Source of the DNA: Hericium rajendrae
Taxonomy: Eukaryota > Basidiomycota > Agaricomycetes > Russulales > Hericiaceae
Assembly: GCA_033439255.1 (NCBI GenBank)
Contig: CM065892.1
Coordinates: 806,001-870,000 of the forward strand
Reading direction: 5' to 3'
Length of the DNA stretch: 64,000 nucleotides
Notes under the pieces: model-generated
Databases searched by the model: none
What the model saw: only the letters and a program-made list of their open reading frames with translations
What the model was told of the DNA's origin: nothing
Shown here: piece by piece, positions 32,496 to 44,022 of the stretch
Layout of the letters: the number at the start of each line of letters is the position of its first letter
How positions within the stretch are numbered: the stretch's first letter is position 1
Program-made: the position numbers and the translations under genes

Positions 32496-33110
32496 ATGGA
32501 GTACACTCAGTAGAAGCCGGTTGGTTATTCGGTGGTGGATCGAGCTCCCGCACGAAGTACGTAGTGTCCCGTCTCTGAAGCGGGGCCCTTGAAGACTAGT
32601 AGGGATCAGCAACAAAACGAAGTAGCAAGTTGGGAGCAAGATAGTACCTCAGACAGTAAGCTGTCTTCGCGCACAGAAAAATCCGGCCATCTGCCTTCGC
32701 GCACGTTGAAACCCGGCAGCTGTTCATAATGTGTCATCGGACAAGAAATTGGGTGATCTGGGGACGAGTACTGTGTGGGTGGCCGGGAGAATAGCATCGT
32801 TCGAGTGCCGTGGACGGCAGAAGAAACCTAAGGCTAAGATTGAGTAGAACTCCATAGGGAAAAGTGTCCATTAACCTCACGTGCGGAGAAGACGGGAGAG
32901 TTACTAGCCATGCTGAAGGGACTGGACGAATCAAGCACCGGCTGGGTTCTCAAGAGTCGAGCCCGTCGGTATGGGGAGTACGACAGGCGGGAGGCATTGG
33001 ATCGATTAACCTGTGGGTCTTGGTAATACGTCAACAATCTGTTTTATGTATCCTTCCAAAATCAATTATGTCACTTACAAATTGAGACCCTTCCTGACGG
33101 GTCCTCCTAA
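32496..33110 (-). pseudogene. Truncated copy (P1) of the nine-exon gene at 36.4-38.5 kb
   Basis: About 600 bases closely resemble 37,545-38,150 and keep the same exon pattern, corresponding to exons 3 to 5. Matching peptides include RARLLRTQPVLDSSSPF, MLFSRPPTQYSSPDHPIS and NVREGRWPDFSVRE. The copy ends at the junction with the helicase relic and lacks the first two and last four exons. It is a fragment and not a working gene. Confidence 0.8.
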
Positions 33111-33139
33111 CGTACGAAACCGGAGAGATCTTAGCCATT

Positions 33140-33325
33140 TCCGTCGAACAGTCGCGTGATGCGTTGCAGAATCGCAGAGAACAGAGCCCGAGTGGTGAAA
33201 ATAGAATGACGGATAGTAATACTTCAGGATTGCTTCAGGATTCGTGGGCTATGCCTACCGTAGTGACCAAGACGATTTCGAATCGTTCGCCAAATACAAC
33301 CAAGCAGCACGCCACGTGCTTCCGG
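33140..33325 (+). repeat. Diverged R16 repeat without array
   Basis: It shares an edge block (CAGAGCCCGAGTGGTGAAAA) and the GACGATTTCGAATCGTTCGC block with R16 copies at 35.8, 44.8 and 61.5 kb, but lacks the 16-bp array. Confidence 0.6.
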
Positions 33326-34434
33326 TCCCTCTCTAAAACTTAAAGATCCTGAGGCACGATGGTTGAGCATCCATCGATACATCTACTCTACCTTAGGGAG
33401 ACTAGTCCCTCTATTTCCCAGTTGACCGCGCGCCCATTTAACTCACTAAATCATAATGTATAGTCACAGTGCATGCATACGTGCATACAGCCCGTCTCGC
33501 GCGCACTTACCGTGTGCGCTCCTGTTGGTTGCATTCAATCATGATCGGTCCTCCTGTTCCCGAATGTCCTATTCGTTTTAGCATTTGAAAAAATGACACC
33601 AACTCTCCATCTTCTGTGTGTACTGTAATTGGAAGCAGTTCAACGATCTTCCTCGCCCTTCCCGAGGCTCCTTATGCAGCTTCGACCATCTTGTCCTTCA
33701 ACCAAACTATCACGACTCGTATTACCCTTTTCCAAGGATGGTTCAGGAAACTTTAGGTAGAAGTTAGGGTGGGTTAGGGATGCTGGCGCTCACTTCGTCT
33801 GCTGTCGTAGATTTGCACGTACGACACGGCTCCGGGTGCTGGATATACGGTATGTAACCTTTTATGTGACCTTTAGGCATTGGCCAGTCTACTATACTTG
33901 AAGCTCATTAATCCATGAAGCTATAAGCTATGCACGATGGAGCTTACATGCAAGCGAGGACAGGATATGTTCTGGCCGTTGGCTGCAGATTGGTCGAGGT
34001 GAGCGAGTTACTGGTGGAGCTATTCATTGTTGCACAACTCATCATGTTCTGGATATGGCCCATTTATATTACGAAGGCCGCAATGCTACTTACCGCCCTG
34101 TTTTTGGCTTATCCTCATCGCATCCATCATGAAAGGGCCGAAGGCACCGAACACGTCTCTCACATGACCCTGTCAGGGCTCGTGGTGCCGCATGCACTCA
34201 TCGCAATTGTGTGATTCGGGTCCCGAGGGATGTTCGTGATAACGCTTTATTTTATCATGAGTGATGACACTCAGCTAATAGGCTCCCCTTGTCGACGATG
34301 CATGCCAGCGCTGCGTACGGCTTGATGCCTCGACGCGCGCTACTCGGATCGAAGACGTCTTTGAAGGCCTTGTCGCACCGATCGTGGGGTAAGATTGCAT
34401 GAGATAGGTGTTTAGGTTTGCGACCAGTGTTCGC
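33326..34434. other. No confident gene
   Basis: A frame at 33930-34214 (plus) carries two hydrophobic stretches but has no recognised family. Nothing else stands out. Confidence 0.35.
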
Positions 34435-34960
34435 GCTATCGTCCACTGTCGACAAGGTGCTCGGACATCCAAAGGCAGTCGACGGCCACGAATGCATGTC
34501 GATAGGATGCATCCAGCAGGAATCGAATACGCCAGCTTCGGTGTCTCCAGGTTGAGTCTGCGGCGCAGAAGGCCTTACAACTCATCACGGCTGAAGAGAC
34601 AGGGTCATGGTTGCACCTGTTCATGGCAAGGTACGTGAAATTGAGGCGTAGGCGCGACCGCAGCGGGAACTTGGCATCGACAAGCATAAACTTCTGCAGG
34701 CGTGGCGCAATTGCTGCGAACATGTCCGGCCCGTGCGGTGTATACATCAGCGTCGAGTACACAAGCGACTCGAGCAGTGGCGTGCGCACCATGACCATGG
34801 TCTTCGTGACTTGATCTTGCGAGCACGTCAGCTCGTGCTCGAGTTTGTGCGCATGGTCCGTTTCGGACGGCAGGCTCTTCAGGAAGCCTTGCCCCTCAGG
34901 CGCAAGGCAGTGTCCGTGGCAAGCTTCCCGCTCGTTGTTTCATGATCAAGTTACCTATGA
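34435..34960 (-). CDS. Coding-looking segment, unknown protein
   Basis: One minus frame stays open from about 34,945 to the stop at 34436. It shows well-mixed amino acids (GFLKSLPSETDHAHKLEHEL, VRTPLLESLVYSTLMY, IAPRLQKFMLVDAKFPL) and no low complexity. An in-frame ATG lies at 34798, but the open frame begins before it, so an upstream exon is likely. I do not recognise the family. It could be part of a decayed multi-exon gene, since reading on towards 34,255 requires frame changes. Confidence 0.35.
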
Positions 34961-35774
34961 CGGCAAGTCAATGTTTTGAAGTGTAGAAGAAGGACTACGG
35001 GGTTTCACCGAATGCCACATGTCCAGAGTTGTCTGGGAACGTCGTGGGTCGAGAGACATGAAGACAGCCAGCTTTTGCGCATGATATTTAGTCGATGTCG
35101 TCTATGAGAGTGTATCTGGGACTGGACCTGTCCAAACGCGTGATCAGCATCATTGCGTTGCATAACGCATACTCATCACCGAGCGGTCGAGAACCCCTCG
35201 CGGTGCAGCTGATGCAAGTTCGGGTTGTCCTATGCGGAGCCCCACCGAGACAAACCGCGACGCTCAACGCCGATATTCAGCATCGACACGACCCGCAGCC
35301 GCACGCGGTCATTCTACGGCCGGATGTGCTTCGCTTGCACGCGTAAAACTTTCCTTGAACATCATAAAACAGCGGAAATGAGATTGAAAACAGTCGAAAT
35401 GTTGATAAATTACCGAGTTCTCGTACCTTGAAGAGCACATATGGCTTAATGCAGGCAGAAGAGCGGTCCCACTACACGTATCATTCGATGGTGCGCCTTT
35501 AACGCTCATGTCCTCTGCGTTGCCCGGGTGCAATGTCTTCCCCTTCTCCATCCTCTACGAACACACTGCGCTTGCTCACCAGCGCGCTACGCTTATTCGT
35601 CAAGGCCATATGGGCTTTTCCCGGGGGCAAGCAGTACACAACGAGTACCAGATCATCAAGATAAGACACATCCCAGTGCGGTGACAACACCATCATATCG
35701 GGGGCCAGCTACACGTTCCATAGCATTATTAGTATTCTAGCACTGCTTGGGCGAGCGCTGCTCATGGACCGCTG
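34961..35774. other. No gene recognised
   Basis: Short frames only, no family motif and no repeat that I could define. Confidence 0.35.
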
Positions 35775-36235
35775 CTCGCCGCGTGAAAAGCAGAGTACAG
35801 AGCCGAGCGGCGAAAATAACATGACAGATCCTGATAAGCGTTAGGATGCATAGCCTGGAGACGAGAGGCCATACGTACCGCGCAAGGCGAGACGAAGGCT
35901 ACGTCTCGTGGACTCGCCCTAGGACCACGACACATGGAATAGGACTTTATCACGCTCCGGAGGAATACATGCATGGGTCTATACGCGCATGAGTTCATAC
36001 GCGCATGGGTTCATACGCGCATGGGTTCATACGCGCATGGGTTCATACGCGCATAAGTTCATGCGCATATAGCATGGAGGCGAAGAAGACGATCAGTGTG
36101 TACGTGCATGGGCTCATACAAGCACGATGCAGCCAGCTCGACGACGACAAGGAATTGAGCCACAAATTGCTGGACGATTTCGAATCGTTCGCCAAACAAA
36201 CCAATCAACAATGTCACGTGCTTCCGGAATCGTCA
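35775..36235 (+). repeat. R16 dispersed repeat, copy A
   Basis: The left block contains CAGAGCCGAGCGGCGAAAAT and GGACCACGACACATGG. An array of about five units of TTCATACGCGCATGGG follows (35,970-36,070), then GCATGGAGGCGAAGAAGACG, then CCAGCTCGACGACGACAAGG and GACGATTTCGAATCGTTCGC. The order is the same as in the copies at 44.8 and 61.5 kb. Confidence 0.85.
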
Positions 36236-36439
36236 GCCCGAGCCTCCTCAATGGGTTTTGGCAGCTCCGCTGCATAAGAGGAAGGAAGGAAAAGCGGTCC
36301 GCGTGCTACATAGTCAGACACCGACTACGCTACATACACGCGAGAAGGTCGTTCGCGACAGGATTTAGAGGTTGTCATAAGTCGTACAAAAGCATACATT
36401 TATCAAAGACAGTACAAGATCTGAGCCAAGGCCATAGCA

Positions 36440-38545
36440 TCATGCACACGCGTAAACGTGGAAGAAGCCGCCGAGAACCAGGCCAAAGATGCAGGATACA
36501 TACACACCGGCGTGGCCTCCCTTACCAGCTTGACTAAACTCAAGCACCATTCGAGAGAACTGCTCGACCCCTGATAGGGTTTTACGTGCGACGACCAAAG
36601 CCCGAGCTGCATCTCGGGCATCGGCATCACTAGACCTGATGCCCGCAACCGCGACTTCCATCTCCTCCAGGTTCGTCTGGACGGCTCTACAGACAACAAT
36701 TTCAGTAGCAGTTGGCAACGTTGGCCACCGTTCACTGACCTCAGACAATCACGGGCTGGTTCAAGACTAGGAACTGACGCAATGCTATTCGACACTCGCA
36801 CCGCGTCTGCCTTCATGTCGCCAACGTTTCGAGTTAAGGCAGCGATGGCGCTCGCAAAGGATTGGACCTGCGGGAGACTAGTAGTACCCCCGACGAGGTC
36901 CAAACGACGCCCAGACGGTGCCATGGTGAGAGCGGACGCCAGTTGTTGTGTCCGTGAGGAGTCCGCATTAGAGGAATCCGCATTAGACATGTCAACATGC
37001 AGACAATTCAACGTGGCCTTGAGAGCAGAAACTGGAAACCACCCGCCCCCCGAATCAGACAAGGACTTAGATTTGATAGAACAAAGTGTTACCCTCATCG
37101 ATCAATCGAGCAATCGCCTGCGACACGCTATCGCCACCCGCATTGCCCACTGCGCGCTGTGAAATGTATATGTACTCAAGACACAAACCATGCAAGTCGG
37201 GCACATCACTCACCAAGTCAAGGGTTTGGGATGTTTCGCGAGCTAGGCGGGCCCCTTCAACGTCCGCGTGGGAATTAGATGGAGCCGATTGAAGATCAGA
37301 CTGAGCCGGTTGGAGTGCAGACTGAATGGCTGGCTGACAAAGACGGCAAGGACAAACCTGGGGACAGGGACACATAAGACAACGCCGCGCGAAGAGGGTA
37401 CCATACTTACGTCAGTATTTTCGCGTCTCATTTCCTCCGGAACAACTGCAGCATCCAAGGCTGACGAATTCAATGGACCAACAGCGGGGAGGGAGGGCAT
37501 CGGCTCTGAATACACAGGACCAAGGTCCAGAGTCGGTGGCGATGGAGTACGCTCAGTAGAAGCCGGTTGGTTACTTGACACCGGATCGAGCTCCGGTACG
37601 AGGTATATAGCGTCCTGTCTCTGAAGCGGGGCCCTTGGAGACTATTGGGGATCAGCAACCAGATGAATAAGCAAGTTGGGAGCAAGGTCGTACCTCAGAC
37701 AGTAGGCTGTCGCGCACAGAAAAACCCGGCCATCTGCCTTCGCGCACGTTGGAATCCGGCGGCTGCTCATAAGGTGTCGTCGGACTAGAAATTGGGCGAT
37801 CTGGGGACGAGTACTGCGTGGATGGCCGGGAGAATAGCATCGGTCGAGTACCGCGGACGGAAGAAGAAACCTAAGGCTGAAATTGAGTAGAACTCCATAG
37901 CAAAAAGTGTCTACTAACCTGACGTGCGGAGAAGACGGGAGAGTGACTAGCCACATTAAAGGGACTGGACGAATCAAGCACCGGCTGAGTTCTCAAGAGT
38001 CGAGCCCGTCGGTACGGGGAGTACAACGGGCGGGAGGCGTTGGATCGATTAACCTGCGGGGTCTTGGTAATACGTCAACGACCTGTTTCATCCTTCCGAA
38101 ATCAAATATATCACTTACAAGATGAGATCCTTCCTGATGGGTCCTCCTAGCGTAAGAAACCGGCGGCATAAGTGGGTTTGAATCGCGAGGTTCTTCGGAG
38201 CGGTCCTCCATTGCTTCCATCGGCCTATCGACCGCGTCAGCCCCCCACTGGGGAGGTACCTCCTGGTATGTGGGCCGAGACATGCGCGGAGCGAATGGAG
38301 GGGAGCCAGGAGACATCTCGAAGGGAACTTCAGCCGGTCGGTTGACAGCACGAGGCATCTAAAATGGGGTAAGTTCATCATGACCTAAAAAGAGATATGA
38401 AGCATACTGAAGTATCAGAAGACCTGATAACCACCGAATAATCGGGGGACGAGCCCCGGACTTCGATCAACGAATCGTCGTAAGGCATGTTTGAATTCAG
38501 GATAGGAGATGATGATGTAGAGATGGGGGAAACCGACTGCGACAT
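36440..38545 (-). CDS. Nine-exon gene, disordered N-terminus and C-terminal membrane anchor
   Basis: Nine exons fit GT-AG rules: 38545-38408, 38358-38119, 38053-37919, 37870-37694, 37641-37411, 37357-37214, 37156-37093, 37031-36740 and 36686-36440. They total 1668 nt and give 555 aa. I do not recognise the family. Residues 1-330 are Ser/Pro-rich and probably disordered (ISTSSSPILNS, SPDRPISSPTTPYEQPP, ERTPSPPTLDL). The second half is helical, with blocks such as LPQVQSFASAIAALTRNVGD and TNLEEMEVAVAGIRSSD. The protein ends in a hydrophobic GVYVSCIFGLVLGGFFHVY, which suggests a tail-anchored membrane protein. A truncated copy of exons 3-5 lies at 32.5-33.1 kb. Exon 9 contains a donor-like GTAAGG, so the very C-terminus could be spliced differently. 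Confidence 0.7.
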
Positions 38546-39432
38546 TGATGCTAGCGGGTAACTTAAGATATGGTTGGCAGTTTGTGCTGGTATGGCGAAG
38601 GGGTGTTGCAAAATGCTACGTTTACCTCCAGACGCAGCACCCAATTTTAAGGCGCATCCCGTTGAGGCACATCCCACCTCGCCACAGCAATGCACCCTCA
38701 ACATACTGCAGAGGAACAAAGACAGGTGAATAAGATTAGCCAGCCAAAGGTCATCGTAACAAAGGTTGCAACAAAGGGCAAAGGTGGCCAAAAGGCATCG
38801 TTCGACATAAACAACGTTCTTGATTGGGTGACAGCATACCGTCTTGCGCTTTGGAGCGCCTTTGAAGATAGCCAAATTCCAATCGTCTTTTGGCAATGAC
38901 GGCGCCGGCTTCGCGGTGTCGAGGAGCAGGGGGACTGGTTACAGATTTCTGACGGTCAGTGCCATAGCTCAAGCACTCAAAACCTCAAGCGCCCGGACCT
39001 GGAGACCTGGAGACCGTCTCGGACCGTCTGACGGACGAGCGCTCATTGACATCACTCGCCCGGAAATTCGTCCAGGCATCGACAATTATTAGAAATTTGG
39101 CAGCCGGCCGGGACGGCATGAGCCCATTCAAACCCTACGCTCCAACAGTTGCTTTTACGCGCTGGAACCTACAGAGGACCGCTCAACGATTCCGTTCAAG
39201 ATTCCATCCCGGCTGGTGCGAAAACTCTCTAATCAGCGTTTTGAATCGCTCAAACGCCCATGGTGAGCTTTGACTTCTAGTATCATTGGTACAGAACTGT
39301 CGACCAATCGAAAGCCAATATTTCTTAGTTCGCTTTTCGCCTTTGGTGGCCATTGTTCGTGTAGAACGCCTTTGTTGGTCATGACGAACGCAGACAGGGC
39401 AGACAGCCAAGCACCCTAATAACCTCACCAAT
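38546..39432. other. Intergenic, nothing recognised
   Basis: No gene is recognised. The direct repeat CCTGGAGACCTGGAGACCG occurs near 39,000. The right end is the promoter of the next gene. Confidence 0.35.
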
Positions 39433-39441
39433 TATATAAGG
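39433..39441 (+). promoter_or_regulatory. TATA box (TATATAAGG) of the 39.5-kb gene
   Basis: TATATAAGG lies 65 bases before the ATG at 39506. It is the same octamer as in the E1 and E2 modules. Confidence 0.6.
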
Positions 39442-39505
39442 CATGAGCCGCAGTCTCGATCTTGACAACATTGACAACCCTTTCCTCTACATTTTTCCCA
39501 CTACA

Positions 39506-40116
39506 ATGCCTGTCAAGGTAGGTGACATATCACGTCCATGACTGCCCCTATTGATCATTCGCCTGCTGCTTAGATTGAGCCTCCGTCACCGGTCGCTCTA
39601 CATTCATCAAGATCCAGAGTCATGACGCCGACCTCATCTATGCCCCCGCGGCTGGTCTCTCTACCGTCAACAAGAACCAGAATCATACCACGGACCTCTT
39701 CACCTGGCACTAGCTCTGTGGCGTCGAACGTTCAGACGCACGGGCGGCACGCGTTGGCGCACTCCACGTTCAGACGATCTAACAACTCCAGTTTGAACGT
39801 GAGTTCCTCCACATCTATGGCTAAATATGGTACTGACGATTACGCTGTTCAGTCCGACGAGATCATCAGCTTGCAAGCAGATCAGATCCTCGGACTGCAA
39901 GTTACCTTGTGGGAGCATGAGGATAGACTCGAATCTCTCGATGACGAGTTCGGTCGCTTGGGGTCGCAGCCTACTATGGAAGAACATCGTGATATGGGGA
40001 TCTTTTTCTGTCTTGGATTTTTCGTGGGACAGGCATTATTGCTTATTTTTATACCAGCATGTGTTGTCTCTTACTACATTGTCCGTGCTATGTGCGCCGC
40101 TCTTTTTTCTGCTTAA
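39506..40116 (+). CDS. Small Ser-rich protein with coiled coil and C-terminal membrane span
   Basis: Three exons (39506-39517, 39574-39798, 39853-40116) encode 166 aa in one frame. The first exon codes only for MPVK. Residues 5-79 are Ser/Thr/Pro/Arg-rich. About 80-115 form a likely coiled coil (EIISLQADQILGLQ, HEDRLESLDDEFGRL). About 128-156 are strongly hydrophobic (FFCLGFFVGQALLLIFIPAC), with a short basic end. A TATA box stands upstream. The family is not recognised. Its architecture suggests a small tail-anchored membrane protein; partners are unknown. Confidence 0.65.
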
Positions 40117-40537
40117 TCCAGACCTGATTGGACCCATCTTGGGTCCTGAGAGCCCTGAGCCCTGAGTGACACCAATGAAATCATGCGTGAACATTAAGTT
40201 CTCTCCCATACGAATTGCCCGGTACAAGACGACGAACCCCATATAGATGAGCACTAGTAGGTGGCGCAGATGCCACGGAAAAATATCCGTAATCACAGGT
40301 CGAAGATAAGCGTATCGCTGTTGAGCCACAGATCATGGACTGATTTCTGGAGCATCAGGGAAAGGACCGGCGTTGACCTCCCTCTCCGCATGGCTGCGGG
40401 GCGAGAGTATCGAACACAGAACTTGAAAAATGTACAAACAAGCAAACTGAGCAGTTACAAACAGTCTGCGCGGCGAACGTAGACTGGTCGCCCCTGGCCT
40501 TCGACGGTTCTGGGGGATTTCAGCGCGGCGGGGGATG
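40117..40537. other. Intergenic, nothing recognised
   Basis: No motif is found in either strand. It separates the small membrane protein gene from the cyclin relic. Confidence 0.35.
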
Positions 40538-41345
40538 TCAAAGCAATGGCATCGGATGTCGGCGGCTTCGCGGTCTTGCTGAGGGTACCGAGGGCGCCGC
40601 GGCAGCAATCACGACGTCATTATGAACTGGTACGTTGCCCAAGCTGGCCGATTCGCTGACTTTCATGGAGTATGTGATCGACGAATTGGCCGACATCGAC
40701 GGCGTGCTGGCGGCGAAGTGCGACTGCGACCGAATGAGGGAATCAACGTCCAAGAGCGGGCTTTCGAGTGGAGAAGGGAGCAGGGACGGATTGAGATGGA
40801 GCTGGTGGCTATGGAACGGATCCGTCGTTGAGTCGGGTGGGCGTACAGGCAAGTACCGCAAAAGCCGCATCGTGGGCCGTCGGCTGGCGCGAAATCTTCT
40901 GCGTCTTGTAAAAGGGAGATGGGTGGCGATCAGCGACGGGACCAGCGACAGTGGCGAGCAGCGACGGGACCAGCGACAGCGGCCGTTGAGCATAGGACTG
41001 AGGAAATGGCATACGAAAGTGGGAATGCGGGCTGGTAGGCATCAAAGAGGGTTGGCAGGCTGCCAGCCAACTGAGGATATCGTTCGGGTGGGGACTGGGA
41101 ATCCGGAAGGGAACAGAATGAAGGAGATTGACAAGGGGTCACGGCGGACAAACAGCTCGAAGTCGCGCAGCATCATCCATCGGCCGACGATGCCGCATGA
41201 CTTGTTGGGATCCATGTCATCGCAGATAATCTTGGAGGCTGAAATAAATGGTCGATGGCTGGAGGAGCCCTTCGCCACGAGGAACCGAGCCCTGAGGCTC
41301 TGCAGCAGGTGCAGCATGGCGAACGTGGCTGACGAGTGTAGTCAC
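40538..41345 (-). pseudogene. PCL/PHO80-type cyclin relic
   Basis: On the minus strand the segment ATFAMLHLLQSLRARFLVAK, GSSSHRPFISASKIICDD and NKSCGIVGRWMM matches the cyclin-N block of fungal PCL/PHO80-like cyclins. In the family as I know it, this reads LLQRLKARFP..GSSGHRLFISAFMIASKVICDDTYSNKSW..VGQGM. Four residues after FISA are missing, and about 30 residues (the REINQMERE helix) are lost before LRDFELFVRRD. A frame break follows, then a Ser/Pro-rich C-terminus as in these cyclins. Two 26-base copies of AGCGACGGGACCAGCGACAG (40,930-40,985) lie in the tail. Such cyclins partner PHO85-type kinases. This copy is probably dead. Confidence 0.6.
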
Positions 41346-42071
41346 ACTCGGCGGGCATAGGCTGGCATAGGCGATGAAATGGTCCCGTCACGGTGTCAGT
41401 GTCGAAGGCGAATTCGTCGGCGGGAGAACGACGGATAAGGCATCCAGTGATGGACAACCTGAGCACATAGAGGACACAGCCCAGCTGCGAGCTTGCGGCC
41501 GTGAAAGCTGTCGGTCGCATTCGAGGCTTGCACATACTAGTACGGCGTATCAAAAATGCGACAAGGAGTCTGCGGCCGAATAAGCTGCACTGTCCAAGAA
41601 TAATTAAACAACTCGGATTCAAAAGCCTACTTCTCCGGAAATCCAAGCGAATAATATACACACCTTAGGGACTGGAGTTGGGATGACAAACGCGTGGACT
41701 TGCAGCTGGAGCTCGTCTTTGAACATGCTTGGCCGCTCAAGCGCTTGATATGTAACAAGCATGGGAGATCGACCAAGACACGGATTCCTTTTGCCGAGTG
41801 CATTCGATGCCTATGCAACAAAGAGGTCCCCACTAGCAGCCGCTGTTTGCGTGAATACGGGCCATTTCTCTAGGCGAAAGGCTCGATTTTCACACTCCAG
41901 CTCTGGCCATATCACGTGAGAGACTCGATCTATGACGTCGCGGCGTCGCGACGCATCAACGTCGATCGCCGTCTCTCGACGCCGTTGATTTTAGTTTCTG
42001 GGCTTACCGCACCCTGTCCGTTCTAACGTCCACGCCCATCATTGCCGCGCCTCTTCCTTCATCTCTCGATC
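41346..42071. other. No gene recognised; upstream region of the next gene
   Basis: Short frames only. CGTCGCGGCGTCGCGACGCA near 41,936-41,957 is partly palindromic. Confidence 0.35.
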
Positions 42072-42577
42072 ATGCGCCAGCCAAAAGGTGAGCCGTTATC
42101 TGTGATTTTTTTTCCCTTGCGGTGGTTCTCGGGCGCGATGGATGTTGCTGCTGAGGCTCCGATGGGAAGCCGCTGCGGTTCAGATGACGCTGGATAGCCC
42201 TGAAAGGCTGCGGCGGTCTCAGCGGGGCCACCAGACGCGGCTCGAAACGAGCCGCAGGGTGTGGACGCCCTTGCACTCCCGGTGTCTGTCTCGACACGCT
42301 TCGGTTCGCTGCTGGGACTCCTATGGGAAGCCCCGTGGCCCAGAGGACACTGTCCAGCCCTCACAGGGCTGGTGGTGATTTCGGTAGCCTAGCCAGAGCT
42401 GAGAAACTTTCGTTTACGTCCCGCACTTTTTGGCACCGCGCTGACTCTCCTTCGCATCTATAGATCTCGCCCCAACTGGAGCTACCGAGGATTTTGACCC
42501 GGTGCGTTTGCTGTTGCCATGTCACCTTTTTCCAGGACCAATTTCTTGCTAGGGAACAATCCCCGAGGCGGCAGTGA
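42072..42577 (+). CDS. Possible small multi-exon gene
   Basis: An ATG at 42072 (MRQPK) is followed by a donor (AAAG|GTGAGC) and an acceptor near 42,204. The next exon is open for over 200 bases (GCGGLSGATRRGSKRAAG, PGVCLDTLRFAAGTPMGSP). Further candidate exons read DLAPTGATEDFDP and DQFLAREQSPRRQ, ending at about 42,577. Donor choice for the second intron is ambiguous. The family is not recognised and the product would be near 110 aa. Support is only the run of compatible splice sites and open frames. Confidence 0.35.
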
Positions 42578-43435
42578 TTCGCGCACAGGCTGACTTCGGG
42601 CCATTGCTGGGTCCTGCCTTGGATGCTGAGGCTATCCAGATGCGCCCCGATGGCGGAAATGGCCACGACCAACCCCGTCCAGCCAGATCTCTCATCCCCG
42701 TGCGGATCGAGCCAGCCCATCTTGGATGCACCCGCTCCCACCGGCGCCTTCTTCCTATGTCGATGCCAGCATCTTAGTAGTCACCTACAAACCTTTGGCG
42801 ATGCTCAGCAAGCCTGCGACGACGGAAGGCTCAACTCTGATCGCCGGCGCGAGTGGCGAGCAGAAGAGAGGCTGAAGCGCAGTCCGTTCGCCTTCAAACT
42901 CAAGGCCTGCCATGCCTCCTTCCCGCTCGTAAGCGGTTTTGGTATCGTATGACTGGCGTCGGGTAGTACAAACGTTATTTCAATTAATTGCGACGTGACT
43001 TCACCTTGGTTCTGGCAAAATCCTTGTATGATTTCGCTGGACAATCTTGAATTATTCGCCAGACAAGCAACGTGTCATGTGCCTTCACATATCCCGTCTA
43101 TAGAGAGGGCGCCCGTGCGAAAGGCACGACACGAAGGACGAAACTGAAGATACAAAGCAAACGGTATGGCAACTGGCGAGGTGATTTGATTTCGGCGAGC
43201 GACACCATCGATTGGATCAATAGATCGATCACGGGCCGCCGACGGTCGCAGTGGAAGGGGAACAAACGATGCAAAGACTGTATAGTCGATGCAAAGGCCC
43301 TATAGTACGAAGTCTTTTGCCTTTCGCCTTTCGCCTTGGTCTTTCGCTTTTCACCTGAAATTGCTTCGTGATCTGTCCTTTTCGTAGGAGAAAGATAAGC
43401 AAAGATGCCAAAGGGCGGCTGGATAGTTCAGAAGA
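42578..43435. other. No gene recognised; R16 fragment at 43,040-43,085
   Basis: A short piece resembling the R16 edge (GTATGATTTCGCTGGACAAT...GTGTCATGTG) is present near 43,040. The right part includes TTTCGCCTTTCGCC repeats at about 43,318-43,352. Confidence 0.4.
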
Positions 43436-43444
43436 GTATATATA
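43436..43444 (+). promoter_or_regulatory. TATA box of the 43.5-kb gene
   Basis: GTATATATAC lies about 100 bases before the ATG at 43542, with pyrimidine-rich sequence between. Confidence 0.5.
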
Positions 43445-43541
43445 CTTCAGACCAGGTAAGCTGGAAGGGTACGATTGTTTCCCCGTCTCATTCGCTCCTT
43501 TATACTTTGTATCAGTTTTGTGGCTTCCGACAGCCTCCGAC

Positions 43542-44022
43542 ATGCCCTCGATTCGTGTACCAATTCCCCGTTATACGGTGAGTATATATGCCTGGCAGAT
43601 GTCCCTCCAGGAATGTTAACCTGTCCTGGCCGCAGCGGCCTCCCATTCGAGTCTCGGCCCTTCTTTTCGACGAGACCTCTGCTAGACCTATGACGGTCTC
43701 AGTCCCTGTCTCGCTGCCGCAGCGCGAAACCCGCGAATGTCCGCGTTTTCCTTGTGTAGAATCCGTGATCGGAGCCGGCCCTCCGGTGCATGACTGCTCC
43801 GTCGCAGTCGAGGCCGGGGGCGTTGAGTTCCGCTTCCTGGTGTGTTGTCAATACATACCAGGGGCAGATCTCAACAAGGGTCTGCGCCAACTGAACCCGA
43901 CGCTGTTATGGAGAGGTCCATTAGTAGTTATGATGGAAGGGACGCGAGTGTCTGTCACCAGCTTCACCAGCTCATTCCATCGGGAGCTGGCTCGCCAGGC
44001 AGCTTTGTGGCAAGTTCTTTAG
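43542..44022 (+). CDS. Hypothetical 140-residue protein
   Basis: Two exons (43542-43577 and 43636-44022) separated by a 58-base GT-AG intron (ACG|GTGAGT, CCGCAG) give 140 aa. The first exon codes for MPSIRVPIPRYT. The protein is globular-looking, with several cysteines (REC, FPCVE, DCSVAVE, VCCQYIP) and VVMMEGTRVSVTSF near the end. No signal peptide or membrane span is evident and no family is recognised. Like the 39.5-kb gene it has a TATA box and a very short first exon. Confidence 0.6.

Noticed and set aside
33760-33785. Telomere-like TTAGGG words
   Set aside because: Only two loosely spaced copies (TTAGGGTGGGTTAGGG) occur, far from any tandem run.
35970-36070. CRISPR-like look of the 16-bp array
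   Set aside because: The units are contiguous without unique spacers, it is a eukaryotic dispersed repeat, and no cas genes are present.
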